Notes: generated from the letters alone by a model not told the origin. A stretch of DNA of 64,000 nt from Symsagittifera roscoffensis (GCF_963678635.1 NC_087069.1:48316276-48380275), one strand, 5' to 3'. Shown: positions 44,106 to 55,861, counted from the first letter of the stretch. Numbers and translations are program-made.

Positions 44106-45535
44106 CCGTTCTATTTTATTAAAGATAGGATTTCAGGTACCCTTCCGGATTGACGAAATAGGACCCTTCCGGATTGGCAAAAATAGGACCCTTCCAGATT
44201 GGCAATAACAGGAGCCTTCTGGGTTGGGAAAAATAGGAACCTTCCGGATTGGCAAATTGGGACCCCTCCGAATTGGCAAAAATAGGACCCTTCCGGGTTG
44301 GCAAAAATAGGACCTTTCCGGATTGACAAAATTAGGACCCCTCCAAATTGGCAGTAATAGGACCCTTCCGGATTGGCAAAAACAGGACTCTTCCGGATTG
44401 GCAAAATTGGGACCCTTCCGGATTGGCAAAAATATGACCCTTCCGCATTGGCAAAATTGGAACTTTCCGGATTGGCAACATTGGGACCCCTCTGAGTTGG
44501 CAAACACAAAAAATAGGACCCTTCCGAATTGGCTAAAATAGGGCCCTTCCGGATTGGCAAAACTGGGACTCTTCCGGTTTGACAAAATTAGGACCCCTCC
44601 GAGTTGGTGAAAATAGGACCCTTCCGGATTAGGAAAATAAGACCCTTCCGGATTGGTAAAACTGGGAATCTTCCAGATTGGCGAAAAATAGGACCCTTCC
44701 GGATTGGCAAAACTGGACCCTTTCGGATTGGCAAAACTGGGACCCCTCCGAATTGGCAAAATAGGACCCTTCCGGATTGGAAAAAAATAGGACCCTTCGT
44801 GATTGACAAAATGAGGACCCTCCGAATTGGCAAAAAACAGGACCCTTCGTGATTGACAAAAATGGGACCCTTCCGGATTGGCAAAAATAGGACCCTTTCG
44901 GATTGGCAAAATTGGAACCTTCCGGATTGGCAAAATTGGGACCCCTCCGAAATGGCAAAAATAAAAAACAGGACCCTTCCGGATTGGCAAAATTGGACCC
45001 TTCCGCATTGGAAAAAAAAGAACCCTTCCGGATTGGCAAAATTGTGACCTTTTCGGTTTGACAAAATGAGGACCCTCCGAATTGGCAAAAAACAGGACCC
45101 TTCGTGATTGGCAAAATTGGGACCCTTCCGGATTGGCAAAAATAGGACCCTTCCGGATTGGCAAAATTGGAACCTTCCGGATTGGCAAAAATGGGACCCC
45201 TCCGAATTGGCAAAAATAAAAAACAGGACCCCTCCGGATTGGCAAAATTGGACACTTCCGCATTGGCAAAACTGGGTACCTCCGATTTAGCAAAAATAGG
45301 ATCCTTCCGGATTGGAAAAAAAGGACCCTTCCGGATTGGCAAAATTGGGACCCTTCCGGTTTGACAAAATTAGGACCCCTCCGAATGCGCGAAAATAGGA
45401 CCCGTCCGGATTGGCAAAAAAAGTTCCTTCCGGAATGACAAAATTAGGACCCCTCCAAGTTGGCCGTAATAAGACCTTCCGGATTGCCAAAACTAGGACC
45501 CTTCCGGATTGGGACCCCTCCGGTTTTGTAAAAAG
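44106..45535. repeat. Minisatellite array 1, ~25-bp unit, over 50 copies
   Basis: The unit is ACCCTTCCGGATTGGCAAAA plus 4-6 bases (ATAGG and variants), repeated head to tail for about 1.4 kb with point variants (CCTCCGAATTGGC, CTTCGTGATTGAC). Higher-order similarity is visible: a several-unit block near 44600-44940 recurs near 45000-45240. Because 25 is one more than a multiple of three, each strand cycles through all frames, which creates long open frames (up to 386 codons) that are periodic artefacts. Confidence 0.95.
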
Positions 45536-45904
45536 ATTTTTTTCGCGGCGTCTAACAATCACACCCGAGACCCTTTGTGATACGGTCTCCGAGTCTATTA
45601 TGCTATATGAACTAACGAGGAATGGTGTATTCTGGCCTTAGACCCTTCCGGGTTGAAGCTCAGCTGCATATTTGACAATTCTCCTTCAATATGAATGAGC
45701 TAATAACCTAATAAACTAATACTCCTAATAACCAAATACCTCTCCTTATTCACCTTCCTTTCATTTATTTAAGTTATAGGATCCCTATGTGCCATTCTGC
45801 CAGATTGGCACAGCATAACCTTCCGGCACAACACGAAAGTAGAATTAGAGGCCTCAGTGATTGAAAATTGTTGCAAAGGAGGGTTAGAAAATTCGGGATT
45901 ATTT
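45536..45904. other. Flank shared with the second minisatellite block
   Basis: GGTTTTGTAAAAAG...CGGCGTCTAACAATCACAC, GGGTTGAAGCTCAGCTGC and a CTAATAACCTAATAA stretch near 45700-45740 recur after array 2 at 47120-47272. Array and flanks were therefore duplicated as one block. No gene. Confidence 0.6.
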
Positions 45905-46000
45905 TTATTTTCGAAAATTCGAATAGTGACGTCACATTTCTGAGAAATGCAAAACGGCCGTTTTGAGCCAAAAGATGACGAAAAAAGAACAACAGCTGAA
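45905..46000 (-). repeat. Inverted repeat arm with CRE-like TGACGTCAC
   Basis: In reverse complement it matches 47955-48050 over ~95 bases at roughly three-quarters identity, including GGCCGTTTTG and GTGACGTCAC. Both arms can be read as a similar peptide (KRPFCISQKCDVT here, GRFDVSRKCDVTN in the other), which may indicate a former coding segment or conserved element ends. Confidence 0.6.
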
Positions 46001-46689
46001 ATATTTAAAAACAATCGAACGGGAACGAGCGAAAAAACGAAGCCTCCTATCATGACGATTACGCACGATAAGATAGCTAATTAGAGACCACAGGCGGAAA
46101 GGAGGCTTCAGTGGGGAAGGAGTGAAGAGCAGTACCCTCCCATGCCACGAATTGGGAGTAATAACGACGTTATTACAAAGAAATCACGGAAGCAGAGGCT
46201 CGGCCTCCCAGAGACAGTATATGGTGAAGGACTATAAAGAAATGACTTTGTCGCTACTCTGATGCCAAAAACAATTTGAATTAACACCGGTATTGATTGA
46301 TTTTTTTAGAATAAGAGTAGCTAGGAAGAGGAAAGGGTCAATCCATCTCCATTGGATTTAAAATAGAACTGTCACCAAACACTAAAGTCATATTAAAATA
46401 GGACATTCGAGCCATATTTTTAATAGCAATCACGTAGTCTGAGGATCCGAGACCCAGCTATGTGGTTGTGTTCGCATGTAAACGAAAGCTGATTAAAAGT
46501 CGTTTCACTGATGGCCTGAGAAAAAAGTAACTTTTTACTTAGCCCTAAACAGACCAGAAAATCAACTGGCTAGGTCGAGACGGTCCAAAACGGGTAGAAT
46601 TAAGGTAACTGACGCCTGCCAGGCGTCTATAGGTACTTATTCTACGCTCCTTCACTGAGTATTGTTTGGGCGAATGTTACACTAAAGCC
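46001..46689. other. GC-richer unique segment with small palindromes
   Basis: No ORF of note. GTAATAACGACGTTATTAC near 46150 and GACGCCTGCCAGGCGTC near 46611 are short palindromes. It lies between the two arms of the inverted repeat. Confidence 0.45.
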
Positions 46690-47125
46690 ACGTCCGTTCT
46701 ATTCTTATTAAAGAAAAACCGAGTTCCGGTACCCCTCTGGATTGGCAAAGTAGGACCCTTCCGGAATGACAAAAAAAGGACCCTTCCGGGTTGGCAAAAT
46801 CGGACCCTTCCGGATGGTCAAAAATAAGACCTTTCAGGATTTGCAAAACTGAACCCTTCCGAATTGGCAAAATTGGGAACTTTCGGGATTGGCAAAGTTG
46901 GGACACTTGGAACTGGCAAAAATAGGGCCCTTTCGGGTTGGAAAAATTGCGACTCTTCCGGATTGACAAGAATGGGACCCCTCCGATTTGGCAAAATTAG
47001 GACTCTTCCGGATTGGCAAAAATAGGACCCTTCCGGATTGACAAACTTAGAAGCCCTCCGAATTGGCAAAAATACGACTTCCGGAATTGCAAAACTAGGA
47101 CCGTTGCGGATTAGAACCCCTCCAG
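46690..47125. repeat. Minisatellite array 2, same ~25-bp unit, about 16 copies
   Basis: The same CCTTCCGGATTGGCAAAA-type unit, more diverged than array 1. The left flank (CGTCCGTTCTATTCTTATTAAAG) matches that of array 1 at 44103-44125, showing that the blocks are paralogous. Confidence 0.92.
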
Positions 47126-47954
47126 GTTTGTAAAAACAGCTTTTTCGGGGCGTTTAACAACCACACACGGATTGAAGCTAAGCTGCTTTTTTGACAACTC
47201 CCCTTAACTGTGAATAATATAATAACCTAATAACCTAATAACCTAATACTACTAATAACCTAATACCTTTGTAACATTCGCCCGGAAGTACATATCGACG
47301 GAAAACAAAGCTAAGCTATAAAACGACTGGCCAGCGTCTAATCATAGCTCTACATGCTTTTCACCGTTTATACCAAAGCCAGTTCTTTTGGTGGTCTTTC
47401 TAACATCGGGTCAACAAAACGTTAGTGCTTTCGGCTTCGGTCAAAACACTCAAATTAACTTAATTATACGCAAAAAAGTGAATTCATGGCTGGGTCTCAC
47501 TATCCCCAGACCACGAGGTCACTCCTAAAACCACTACTCATTATCATATTACAATTGTTGTTGTTCAGTAGATAAAAATCATCATCTCCATCGAAGACGG
47601 ATCAACCCTTTCCCTCAACTGCTAGCTTCTTATTGTCAAAAAAGGGATGTGGGTGTTATTTAAACTCAATTCAGGACATAATCAGGAAGCTAAAAGTTTG
47701 TATAAAATAGTTTAATTCAATTCTCGAGACCCCTCCGGATTCTTGAACCCGGAGAGACAACGTGCTCACTTCATCTCGGGAAAGCTTGATTCACTGTTTT
47801 TCCAACCTTCACTGTTGGTGTGAATGGCTCTGTAACGATTGTAGCGACACAATCGTTACAACTCGGAGCTGTTTCTGTTAGTTCTCTGATTCGTTTAACT
47901 GTGATTTTCTATTTGTCGTTGCTATCTCTATTGCAACTACTGTCGTTTTTGTTA
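47126..47954. other. Flank of array 2 with ATAACCTA microsatellite; no gene
   Basis: The run ATAACCTAATAACCTAATAA near 47215-47272 is a simple repeat. The rest is unique and AT-rich, without a supported gene. Confidence 0.5.
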
Positions 47955-48050
47955 TGTTCTCTTTTTGATTTTTGTCTAAAAAGTGGCCGTTTTGACGTTT
48001 CTCGGAAGTGTGACGTCACAAATTGAATTTTTAAAATTTAAAATTTCCAG
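47955..48050 (+). repeat. Second inverted repeat arm with TGACGTCAC
   Basis: Partner of 45905-46000. It contains GGCCGTTTTGACGTTTCTCG then GTGTGACGTCACAAATTG. The arms enclose about 1.95 kb including minisatellite array 2 and could be the ends of a composite element. Confidence 0.6.
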
Positions 48051-50325
48051 AATCTTCTTGCCTTCACGATTCTTCTAATCGTCTAGATAACACTGCTGAC
48101 CTTCTAAAGCTGCCAATTCTCCAGGTCAGCGGCTAATCACCCGAAACTGCTTTTTTTCCATTCTGGTCAATTGTCTATTAATCCCGGTCAATGTCCCCAT
48201 TGAATCTCGAGGTCTTCGTAAAAATGGTACAGTGACATCGAACAGAAATTATAAAATGCACGCAATCATTTTTATCCACGTCTTATCGACTCACTGCAGA
48301 ATATAAATGGCATCGTACTATATTACTATAGCCTTCCGAATTTTTCACTAATTTGTACTTTCGAGGATATGAGTTAAGATAAAACATTTTTTCTGACTTC
48401 CAATGTCAATGACTTGGTTTAAAGCTTTTTCTCCTAGGTTTTAAAAGGTGTTAGTTTGCAGGACAGTCCTGCCAACCAACAAGCTAAAATTATCTTACTA
48501 TGCTTCTTCCCTTTCGGAAATTTTAGTTGTTATTGGTCCTGAATATTAAAAAAAAGAAACGCTGTGGTTAGAAGGAACAATGAAAAAATCTCCCTCTTCA
48601 AGAGATTACCCAGGTCTTTCATGTTACCACAAAGCGATCAGTCATCCTAGTTGATCAAAAACAATCATGCAGGCTAGAGTATTTAAACATACTCTTTACT
48701 CAAGCCTTTCTAAATAAAAAGTAAGTGACTCTAAAGCTATTAACTAAAATCAAAATGCAAATTTAAAAATGCAACAAACTCTTTAATCTTTCAAAACTCA
48801 ACTAAATGTTTTCTTTCAGTTTCATTTACAACTTGGTTGCTTTGTTTATCACTTGAGTTTTAGAAAAAATCATCAAACTGGAAAAGCACTGATGGAAATG
48901 CCCACGTACATGAGTTTAAAACGTTTCAAAATTGAAAAAAAATACTAAAACTGAATTTCGAACTAAAATTAACCACGATATATAAAGTTATAACTGATAA
49001 AAAATTGAAAGTTGAAAAAATATTTTTTTGAAGATTGCGTAGCTTTCAATGTTATTACATTTGTATAATTCATTTCGAGAAGAATCATTTGAAGCTTTTT
49101 TTCAGAAACGTTTGGTTTTTTCCTAAATTTTGATTTTTTTTGTAAAAATTGTAAGAAAATTTCTATGGTTATATTGTACGAAAAAAGCAAAAACGTTCGA
49201 GTTGACATTTCAGAAAGTTTACCGTTGAATTGATTTGGAATTTATACATATCTACTTGTGAAAAAGGTACTCACGCCATGTATTTTCGTGAGTACATATT
49301 GAATTAGATTGCATTTCACTGATGTAGAACTATCAATCTTTTTTTAATTGATGAAGTAGTGATTTCGAGTTTTCGTACTTTTATTAGCAATGAGGTCCAA
49401 TTTGTCGACGTGACCTGAAGAAAAAAGTATTCTGATGTTCTGTCGAATTATCTGGTCATTAAAGCAGCTGATATGTAAAAAAGTTTAGTCTAGTTCTGTT
49501 TTCAATACCGAAAAAAAACTTTTTTCACACGAATGACTGGAGATTAAATCTGAAAAACGTGCAATTTAGTGCCCAGTCTAACTGCGTTTCTAAAGACATC
49601 ACTTTCTTTGTTTTAATTTGCTTAAAAATTTCCTGCAGAAACTAATTCAGGATAAAACTAATTAGTGAAGCAAGGCAACTTAAAATGTTGTAGGCAGTTG
49701 TTTTCAAACTTTTTTTAAGGTCCTAAATCTTTGTTTAAAAAAATTGACCCTCCTTTTTTAGCCATTACTTTCAGTCACTTTCGATGAATAACAACCCTAA
49801 GTGCTGTTTTCACGTATCGTAGGATAGATTTTGAAATATAACATTCTGGCATTCTGATCGACTGGCTAAAAAATATGGGAGCTTGGCCTGCTGAAGCGGT
49901 TTTTCAGAAGGTAAAAACTATGGTATGTATTCACTTTGGTAAAATTCCTGGGAAATGAATCCAGCCCAGCTAGTTTTTCAGAGAACATTTCTTTGCAACA
50001 AAATACACGGATAGGTAAAATTCGGATTAAGAAATGATAATTTCATTTGTTGCTCCTTTTTGGACAATCTTCTTAATTTTCATCAACGAGTGTTTTGTTT
50101 TGCACACTTCTGAGCTTTCGAGGAAAAGATTACTCGCAATTTTAATTATCCAGGCGCAAATATCAGATCCGATATCAAATTATGTTTGATTTCTCGAAAC
50201 AATTTTTTTCTGTCATTGGATAGATTTATATTATTTAGAAATTCGTATGTTATTTCGTCATCAAGCATTTATCACTATTGTTTGTGCTGTTTCAGCTACT
50301 ACCCGAGTTGAGATTTTTCACTTAA
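48051..50325. other. Gene-poor AT-rich stretch
   Basis: I see no supported gene. A small perfect stem-loop lies at 49267-49295 (GTACTCACG, 11-base loop, CGTGAGTAC). The minus-strand frame at 48969-49208 is Lys/Phe-rich and looks like chance. Confidence 0.5.
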
Positions 50326-50485
50326 ATTGAAGCAAGATTTGAGCGGTTTGAATGGTTTTTTTTAGACATTTACGCTCAAAATCTTGCTTCAAAATGAGCG
50401 GTTTGAGAGGTTTTTGAACGGTTTATCCAAAAAAAAACCGCTCAAAAACCGCGCAAGATTTGAACGGTTTTGAGCGGTTTATCCA
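50326..50485. repeat. Cluster of hairpins built on TTTGAGCGG
   Basis: TTGAAGCAAGATTTGAGCG (50327-50345) pairs with CGCTCAAAATCTTGCTTCAA (50373-50392). A second imperfect hairpin follows (GAGCGGTTTGAGAGGTTTTT against AAAACCGCTCAAAAACCGC). The motif GAGCGGTTT or AACCGCTCA occurs at least five times in 150 bases. Confidence 0.8.
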
Positions 50486-51884
50486 AAAATCCTATAGAGG
50501 TGAAGCTAAAGGTCAATGTGCAGTGTTTCGTTCTCTCGTTAAACGAAGATTTTTCGTAGAAAAAGTAACTTAGTTTCTGTAAGAGCAAATGGTGTAATTG
50601 TATAAATCCGTAATATTCAAAAAAAAAGAATCTAAACAGTTTCTTTTTTAGCAAATCAGAAGGAAAACCTTATTCAATTCCTTTAAGAAGATGGCACATC
50701 GGGTGATAATTACGGTATTTGAAATCTCCAAGTGCTTTAGCAGTAAATTCAACTCCTTGTCTAGTGCAATGTCCCACCTAGAGCACCTGACAAATTTTTG
50801 TCGCTCTGAAAGAGATTTGCCTCAAGCGCAAATTTATACCCTGCTTCTGAGATGGCAATGAGACGAGAATTTTTTACCAGAGCAACGTTTTTATGACAAT
50901 GCGCCAAAAAAGCAAGATTTTGAGTCTTCTGGTACTTTACCTTCTCCAGCAATGTTTAGAAGTTTGGTTTAGGCCATGAAGAACTTCATCCTTGAATTTT
51001 CTTTTCATTTACAACAAAAGTCTTCAGAAGCTTGAAAAAACTGTTTATGGACCGGCACCCGAACCACTAAGAAAAAGTATCTTCTTGTATATTTCGACTT
51101 TGTATTAAAGGCCTATAGAAAATTTCTGGGTTTGCGGTGTGTATTCCAGATACTTTTGGGTATTGTTATAGCTTTTGATGTAGTTAAGAGTAAGAAAACG
51201 CACGTTTTTATCTTCAGAAGCGAAACGCTTTATAAATTTGTCAACATTTTCCTCATCTTAATTTAGTTGCTTATCAGGCTTATTCTTTTTCTCGAGATGT
51301 GTCTGGGGCGAGATCGACCATGGGGATGGCATTAAAATAGTGAAATAGTATTTGCTCTTTTTTGTATATTATAGAGCTCATAGCCTTTGCTTGCGAAAAA
51401 TCATTTCTTCTGGGTTCTTCTGAGAAACAACAGGACATCAGAAAAACCAGAAAAACATCAAAAAATCTATATTGAAGGAAATGTGATTGGTTTTAAATGA
51501 AAAAACTTCCGCACTCCTTCGTTTTTTTTGGAGTGGATGTGTCTACGTAAATATCTAGCACTATTATATTAGCAACTGATGTATTATAAGCAGAGTTAAA
51601 ACCTAGCATAATGAATATCGAAAATAATGGTTTTTCTTTGAACCACCAAGAGTACAGTTAAAATGAAACAACTGATATGACAGTAGCTTAAGCCAGTTCA
51701 AATCACTGCAATAACTTCACAAAAACTGCTCGTTTTTGAAAAAAAAAGTGTCAAACGACAAAACGCTGAATAGTTCCATTGCGTTTTGATAGCACTAGAT
51801 GTTTCGTAGAAAGTAAGATGAATTTCAAAAACAATTTTGTATCTTTCATATTTTCATCAATGAACTCGAACATAAATAAATAAT

Positions 51885-51940
<56 letters not shown>

Positions 51941-52849
51941 TTATTATTTATAAACAAATGTATATATATACGGTTAATGTATATGGTTAATTGTCATCTT
52001 TCGTAAACATTCAAAAGATAATTGACAGAAAAGCAACATTGAGTCTAATTGATCTACTAACTGCTAAAACTAACTGAAAGTAGCTGTAATAAACGCCCAA
52101 ACCCACAAATTTTTGATTGACTTTTGTTACAAAATCGAATTATATAAAAAGATGCCTTTTCTGAATGTTTCGGACGCCGATCCTTGAAACATTTTTTCCA
52201 AATTTCTGAAGACTTCCGTTGTAGATCATAAGGAGATTCGAGGCTCATTTTCTTGAAGACAAAATCCAAACTGCTGGACATTATTGGAGAAGTTAAAGTA
52301 CCAGAACACTTAATATCTTGCTTTTTTGACACATTGTCATGAAAAATATTGCTTTCGTAACAATAAACAAAAGCTTCCGTCTAGTGCCATTGCTAAATGA
52401 TTCCGCCATTCATTAAAAGTAGTAGAAAGATGTACGCAGACTTGATTCCTGTGGTCTAACTTCTTTAAAATTAAATAGAAAAATCTCTGGGCATTCATAT
52501 TTGAACAAAATTGAAAAGCAAAGTTTTGCCTCCGCTCACACTACTTCTGTAAAAGAGCAGCAACAAAGCCACATAACAGATCAGACGTGACCAGACGGTT
52601 TGGCGCTTATACCGTATGCTGTTGATGAAACCTAGCTTCATTGAAAATCATAGGTTCAAAGTTTTACCTGGAAATGGCCGCAGCAGAGGCGGAACATAAT
52701 AAAATTGTCAAATTTCACTCTTACTTAATCATTATTAATTTTGTCAATCATAAGCATTTAAACCATTAGCAATCAAGTTCTAGTGGACCTTTCAAACGTA
52801 CTTGATGATTGTTCCTAGGGGTTTTACGATTCTATTTTAAAAAATTGTT
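50486..52849. other. Gene-poor stretch with one diverged inverted repeat
   Basis: The sequence at 50880-50955 recurs in reverse complement at 52270-52345 (GTAAAGTACCAGAAG..., ATCTTGCTTTTTTG.C.CATTGTCAT), roughly 80% alike. Both copies read LAFL.HCH on their coding-like strand, but neither belongs to a gene I can support. Remaining ORFs are small. Confidence 0.5.
51884..51937. repeat. (TA)n microsatellite
   Basis: About 25 TA dinucleotides with one or two interruptions at the edges. Confidence 0.95.
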
Positions 52850-53750
52850 ACAATTGGGTAATAAATTTAGGAGTTTTTTTTTCACCATGATCGTCTATAT
52901 AACGATATATTGTATAGTTTAAAGACTGAATTGCTGTCTCTGCAAATGCAGCTTTTGTTTCACTCATTGTTGAGTAAACTTCAATGTCTTTCTTCTCGCA
53001 AATTCTTTTGAAAGTTCCCCCATAATCTGTTCCTGTATCAACCTTAAGTTTTTCAGGAGTGTGTTTTCAAGAAATATTTTTTTTCGAAAGCTTGCAAAAT
53101 GTCTTAAGCATACTTTTTTAGAATTATTTGAACTCGGAAAAATCTCGAAAAAAGCTTAAAGCAACTAGTAAATACTTAACTCCATTGTTATATCTAGCTA
53201 ACCTGTCTAAGTCTTACAAAATGTAAGACTCTATGTTTTCAAATATAGAGAATAGAGACTTATTGTGTACTCATTTTATAGAAACTTTGTCTCTGTTCCG
53301 GCTGGTAGAAAAAAATTTCTTTCGAACTGAACCACATTTAGAGCAATATCTAGGTGAATCAACTAGTTTTGCGGTTTATTCAATAACTAAAAAACCCAGT
53401 TCACACATCAGATTTCATTGATATATTTTGAAAAAGCTTGACAACTTCAGAAATGTCTGATGAGTGGACCAAAATTTGTATATGATATCTTGGTTTGTTA
53501 AAATTGTTCTACCTTCTTTTTTGAAAAACCGCTTGTTTTACTCAAGGTTTGCACAGACTTGTACGCAGCTTTACATCTAGAGTACAACCTGTTTAGTCTT
53601 ACCTTTTCAGATTTTAAAAGAGATCCAAATCTTATGCATTGCATTCTTGTTGATAACAAGTTTAAATTGAATTTGAGTGGCTTCCGAAATGGTAAAATAA
53701 ATATCTGGAAAATTGTTTGTTTTTCGCTTTAGTGCACACACAAAATCTAC
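52850..53750 (-). pseudogene. Integrase remnant of Polinton 2
   Basis: On the minus strand KVDTGTDYGGTFKRICEKKD, EVYSTMSETKAAFAETAIQS and YTIYRYIDDHG match the second Asp and the Glu region of the Polinton integrase core. The stretch is closely similar to 63.4-64.0 kb. Fossil, several breaks. Confidence 0.7.
53233..53394. repeat. Exact ~160-bp direct repeat, copy 1
   Basis: The segment ATGTTTTCAAATATAGAGAA ... CAATAACTAAA is identical, as far as I can read, to 54181-54342, while the surrounding fossil sequence is strongly decayed. The corresponding part of Polinton 3 near 63.78 kb lacks it. Confidence 0.9.
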
Positions 53751-54180
53751 AGAGTCGAGATTCTTTTGTATCTCAATTATTATCCAATTTGATGTTTTTC
53801 TGTCTTGCTCAATATAATTCTGGGAGATTTCAAAATTAAATCAATAAGGTGCTTACTAAGAGGCATTTACAACACTGTAAAATGAATCAAGACTCTTTTT
53901 TTTCTTGTTCTTGTCAAATCATACTATGTCAATCGTTTAATGACAAAAGGGCTGATAATAGATAGCAATTGTAACCCTCTAGCTGTACTTGAAATTTGTC
54001 GTCTTTTGTGTAGAGGAGTTCTTTGTTGTGTTAATTTTGATATGTTTTTTGTAATTTTACTACGTCTTCTTTCTGAAGTCTTGAAGCTCTCCTATTAATA
54101 GTTTTATCAAACACTCGCTTGGAAACTGAATGAAGTCTTTTGGACAATTTAAAATGAATTGTTTTCGAAATCTTAGGGAA

Positions 54181-54342
54181 ATGTTTTCAAATATAGAGAA
54201 TAGAGACTTATTGTGTACTCATTTTATAGAAACTTTGTCTCTGTTCCGGCTGGTAGAAAAAAATTTCTTTCGAACTGAACCACATTTAGAGCAATATCTA
54301 GGTGAATCAACTAGTTTTGCGGTTTATTCAATAACTAAATGA
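54181..54342. repeat. Exact ~160-bp direct repeat, copy 2
   Basis: Partner of 53233-53394. In minus-strand reading it lies in the downstream part of the ATPase remnant (DSPRYCSKCGSVRKKFF resembles the family's SLRYCSN.GSVP..F end), so this copy is probably in its original place. Confidence 0.85.
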
Positions 54343-54759
54343 CCATCAGGAACTGATGTTGCATCTTGGTACCACTGCTTCAATTGAGATCTTAGACCTA
54401 TTAAAACATCTCTCGGTGACTCGAATTTTTTAAAATAATTTTTAATATTTCAAACCCTGTGTCTTCCAGCAGTGGCAATTTTTAAAAATTGTTGGGAATA
54501 TGAATTTTTTTCACAAGAATCAACAAAAACAAGCAGATGCTTCTTCTTGTTATCAGGAAGATTTTCAACCAAGTCAAAAGCTTCTCCTTGAATAATTTTA
54601 TGGTTTTCTCTTTGAATTCGAATATAAAAAGGTTGATAATGTTGATAAATATAGACTTTTTTTAATCAAATCCTGGTGAAAAAGTACCAGTTTTCAACCA
54701 ATCAAAAATCGGATGAAACTTTTCAGATGCACTTGGAACAACGAGAGAAATAAAAAATC

Positions 54760-55395
54760 CTTCTTTGTTAGATATTATTTTATTCAAAGCTTTGGAGAAA
54801 AAAAATTACCCAACTGTACTTGACAAGATAGCTTCCCAAACTGACGTTTCTTCAATTGTTGTTAATAACCTTATTCGAACAGTTGCACATACTAGCTTCA
54901 AAACAGGAACATAAAAATGGCACAAAAAACTAAAAGAGACCTTTTACATGTACCTCCAAACAACTTCCATGATTTTCGTTCATGTTTTTCTGCATCAAAA
55001 AAAATTTCCTAAACTTACGATAAGGTTTATAATAGTACAAAGTTTATCAATTGCTTGTTGGAAAATCAATTCACAAAAAACCAAAAATATTATGAAATTT
55101 TCCAGATCCAATGGGACCAACTACAGAAAAAAGATTCATTTTTTGGTAGATATTATTTTATTCATAGCTTCGGAGAAGGCAAAATATAACTAATTGTAAG
55201 TGATAAGATAACTACTCGAGCTGTCGTTTCTTGAATTGTTGTGGATCACATTATTCGATAGATTGCACATACTAGAATTAAAACTATAACAAAAATTGGC
55301 ACAGAAAAATTAATTGAGATCTATTACATGTACGTCAAAATAACTTCCATGATTTCTTTCATGATATTTTGCATCAAAAATTTTTTCGTGAACTT
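54760..55395. repeat. Diverged tandem duplication of ~395 bp in Polinton 2
   Basis: TTAGATATTATTTTATTCAAAGC...TTTTGCATCAAAAA at 54770-55010 is repeated with differences at 55140-55395, covering the small membrane protein remnant and the start of the ATPase. It is an old duplication, because the copies differ at many positions. Confidence 0.7.
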
Positions 55396-55400
55396 TGATA

Positions 55401-55591
55401 AGCCATCACAGAGCCCGTCACATTGTTAAGCTATCTTAACTCTAGAAAAAACAGTTTATAATGGCTTTAAATTTAAGTTCAAAAAAGTATTACTAAAAGA
55501 AAGAAAAACAATCGAGTCAGTGTCCCGCATTCAAATGCTTTTCTTTCTGCACATTTAACAAATTTTGCATGGCTAAGTAGGTAGTTGTACA
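55401..55591. other. No gene seen
   Basis: Unique AT-rich sequence next to the Polinton 2 fragment. Confidence 0.4.
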
Positions 55592-55736
55592 AATTCAAAT
55601 TCATTGTACAATCAAATTCATTATCTTTCAATCAAATTCATTATCTTTGATCAAATTCATTATCTTTGAAATTCAAATTCATCAATCAAATTCATCATCC
55701 TCCAATCAAATTCATTATCTTTGAAAATTGAGTTCT
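55592..55736. repeat. Tandem repeat of AATCAAATTCATTATCTTTG (~6 units)
   Basis: Imperfect units of 17-23 bases follow each other, with a few truncated ones. Simple minisatellite. Confidence 0.85.
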
Positions 55737-55861
55737 GAATTTTAGGACATGCGTAGTCATCCAAGTTTGTAACCTACATCTCCAGAATTTCTGACAGAAA
55801 CTTCTTTTTTGAAAACTTTTTGCTAAAATTCTGTTACCAGATTTTTCAAAACTTTTTCAAG

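Larger units (their letters stand above)
52850..55400 (-). mobile_element. Polinton 2, old fragment (small membrane protein, ATPase, small ORF, integrase)
   Basis: Read on the minus strand from 55400: a remnant of the small membrane protein (ISYILPSPKL), a packaging ATPase with a Walker A-like GPIGSGK near 55120, LPDNKKKHLLVFVDSCEKNS near 54550 and SPRDVLIGLRSQLKQWYQDA near 54390, a trace of the FIRFLCEC-type small protein near 54.1 kb, and an integrase remnant at 52.85-53.75 kb. The order is the same as in Polinton 1. Both ends and the capsid genes are missing. It is heavily decayed with many breaks, clearly older than Polinton 1. Confidence 0.75.

Noticed and set aside
44133-45342. Long open frames of 183-386 codons in the minisatellite as protein genes
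   Set aside because: They exist in several frames on both strands and repeat every 25 residues; they are explained by a 25-bp unit without stops.
47205-47272. CCTAATAA repeats as interstitial telomere
   Set aside because: The unit ATAACCTA is not a telomere repeat known to me for animals (TTAGGG or TTAGG), and the stretch is short.
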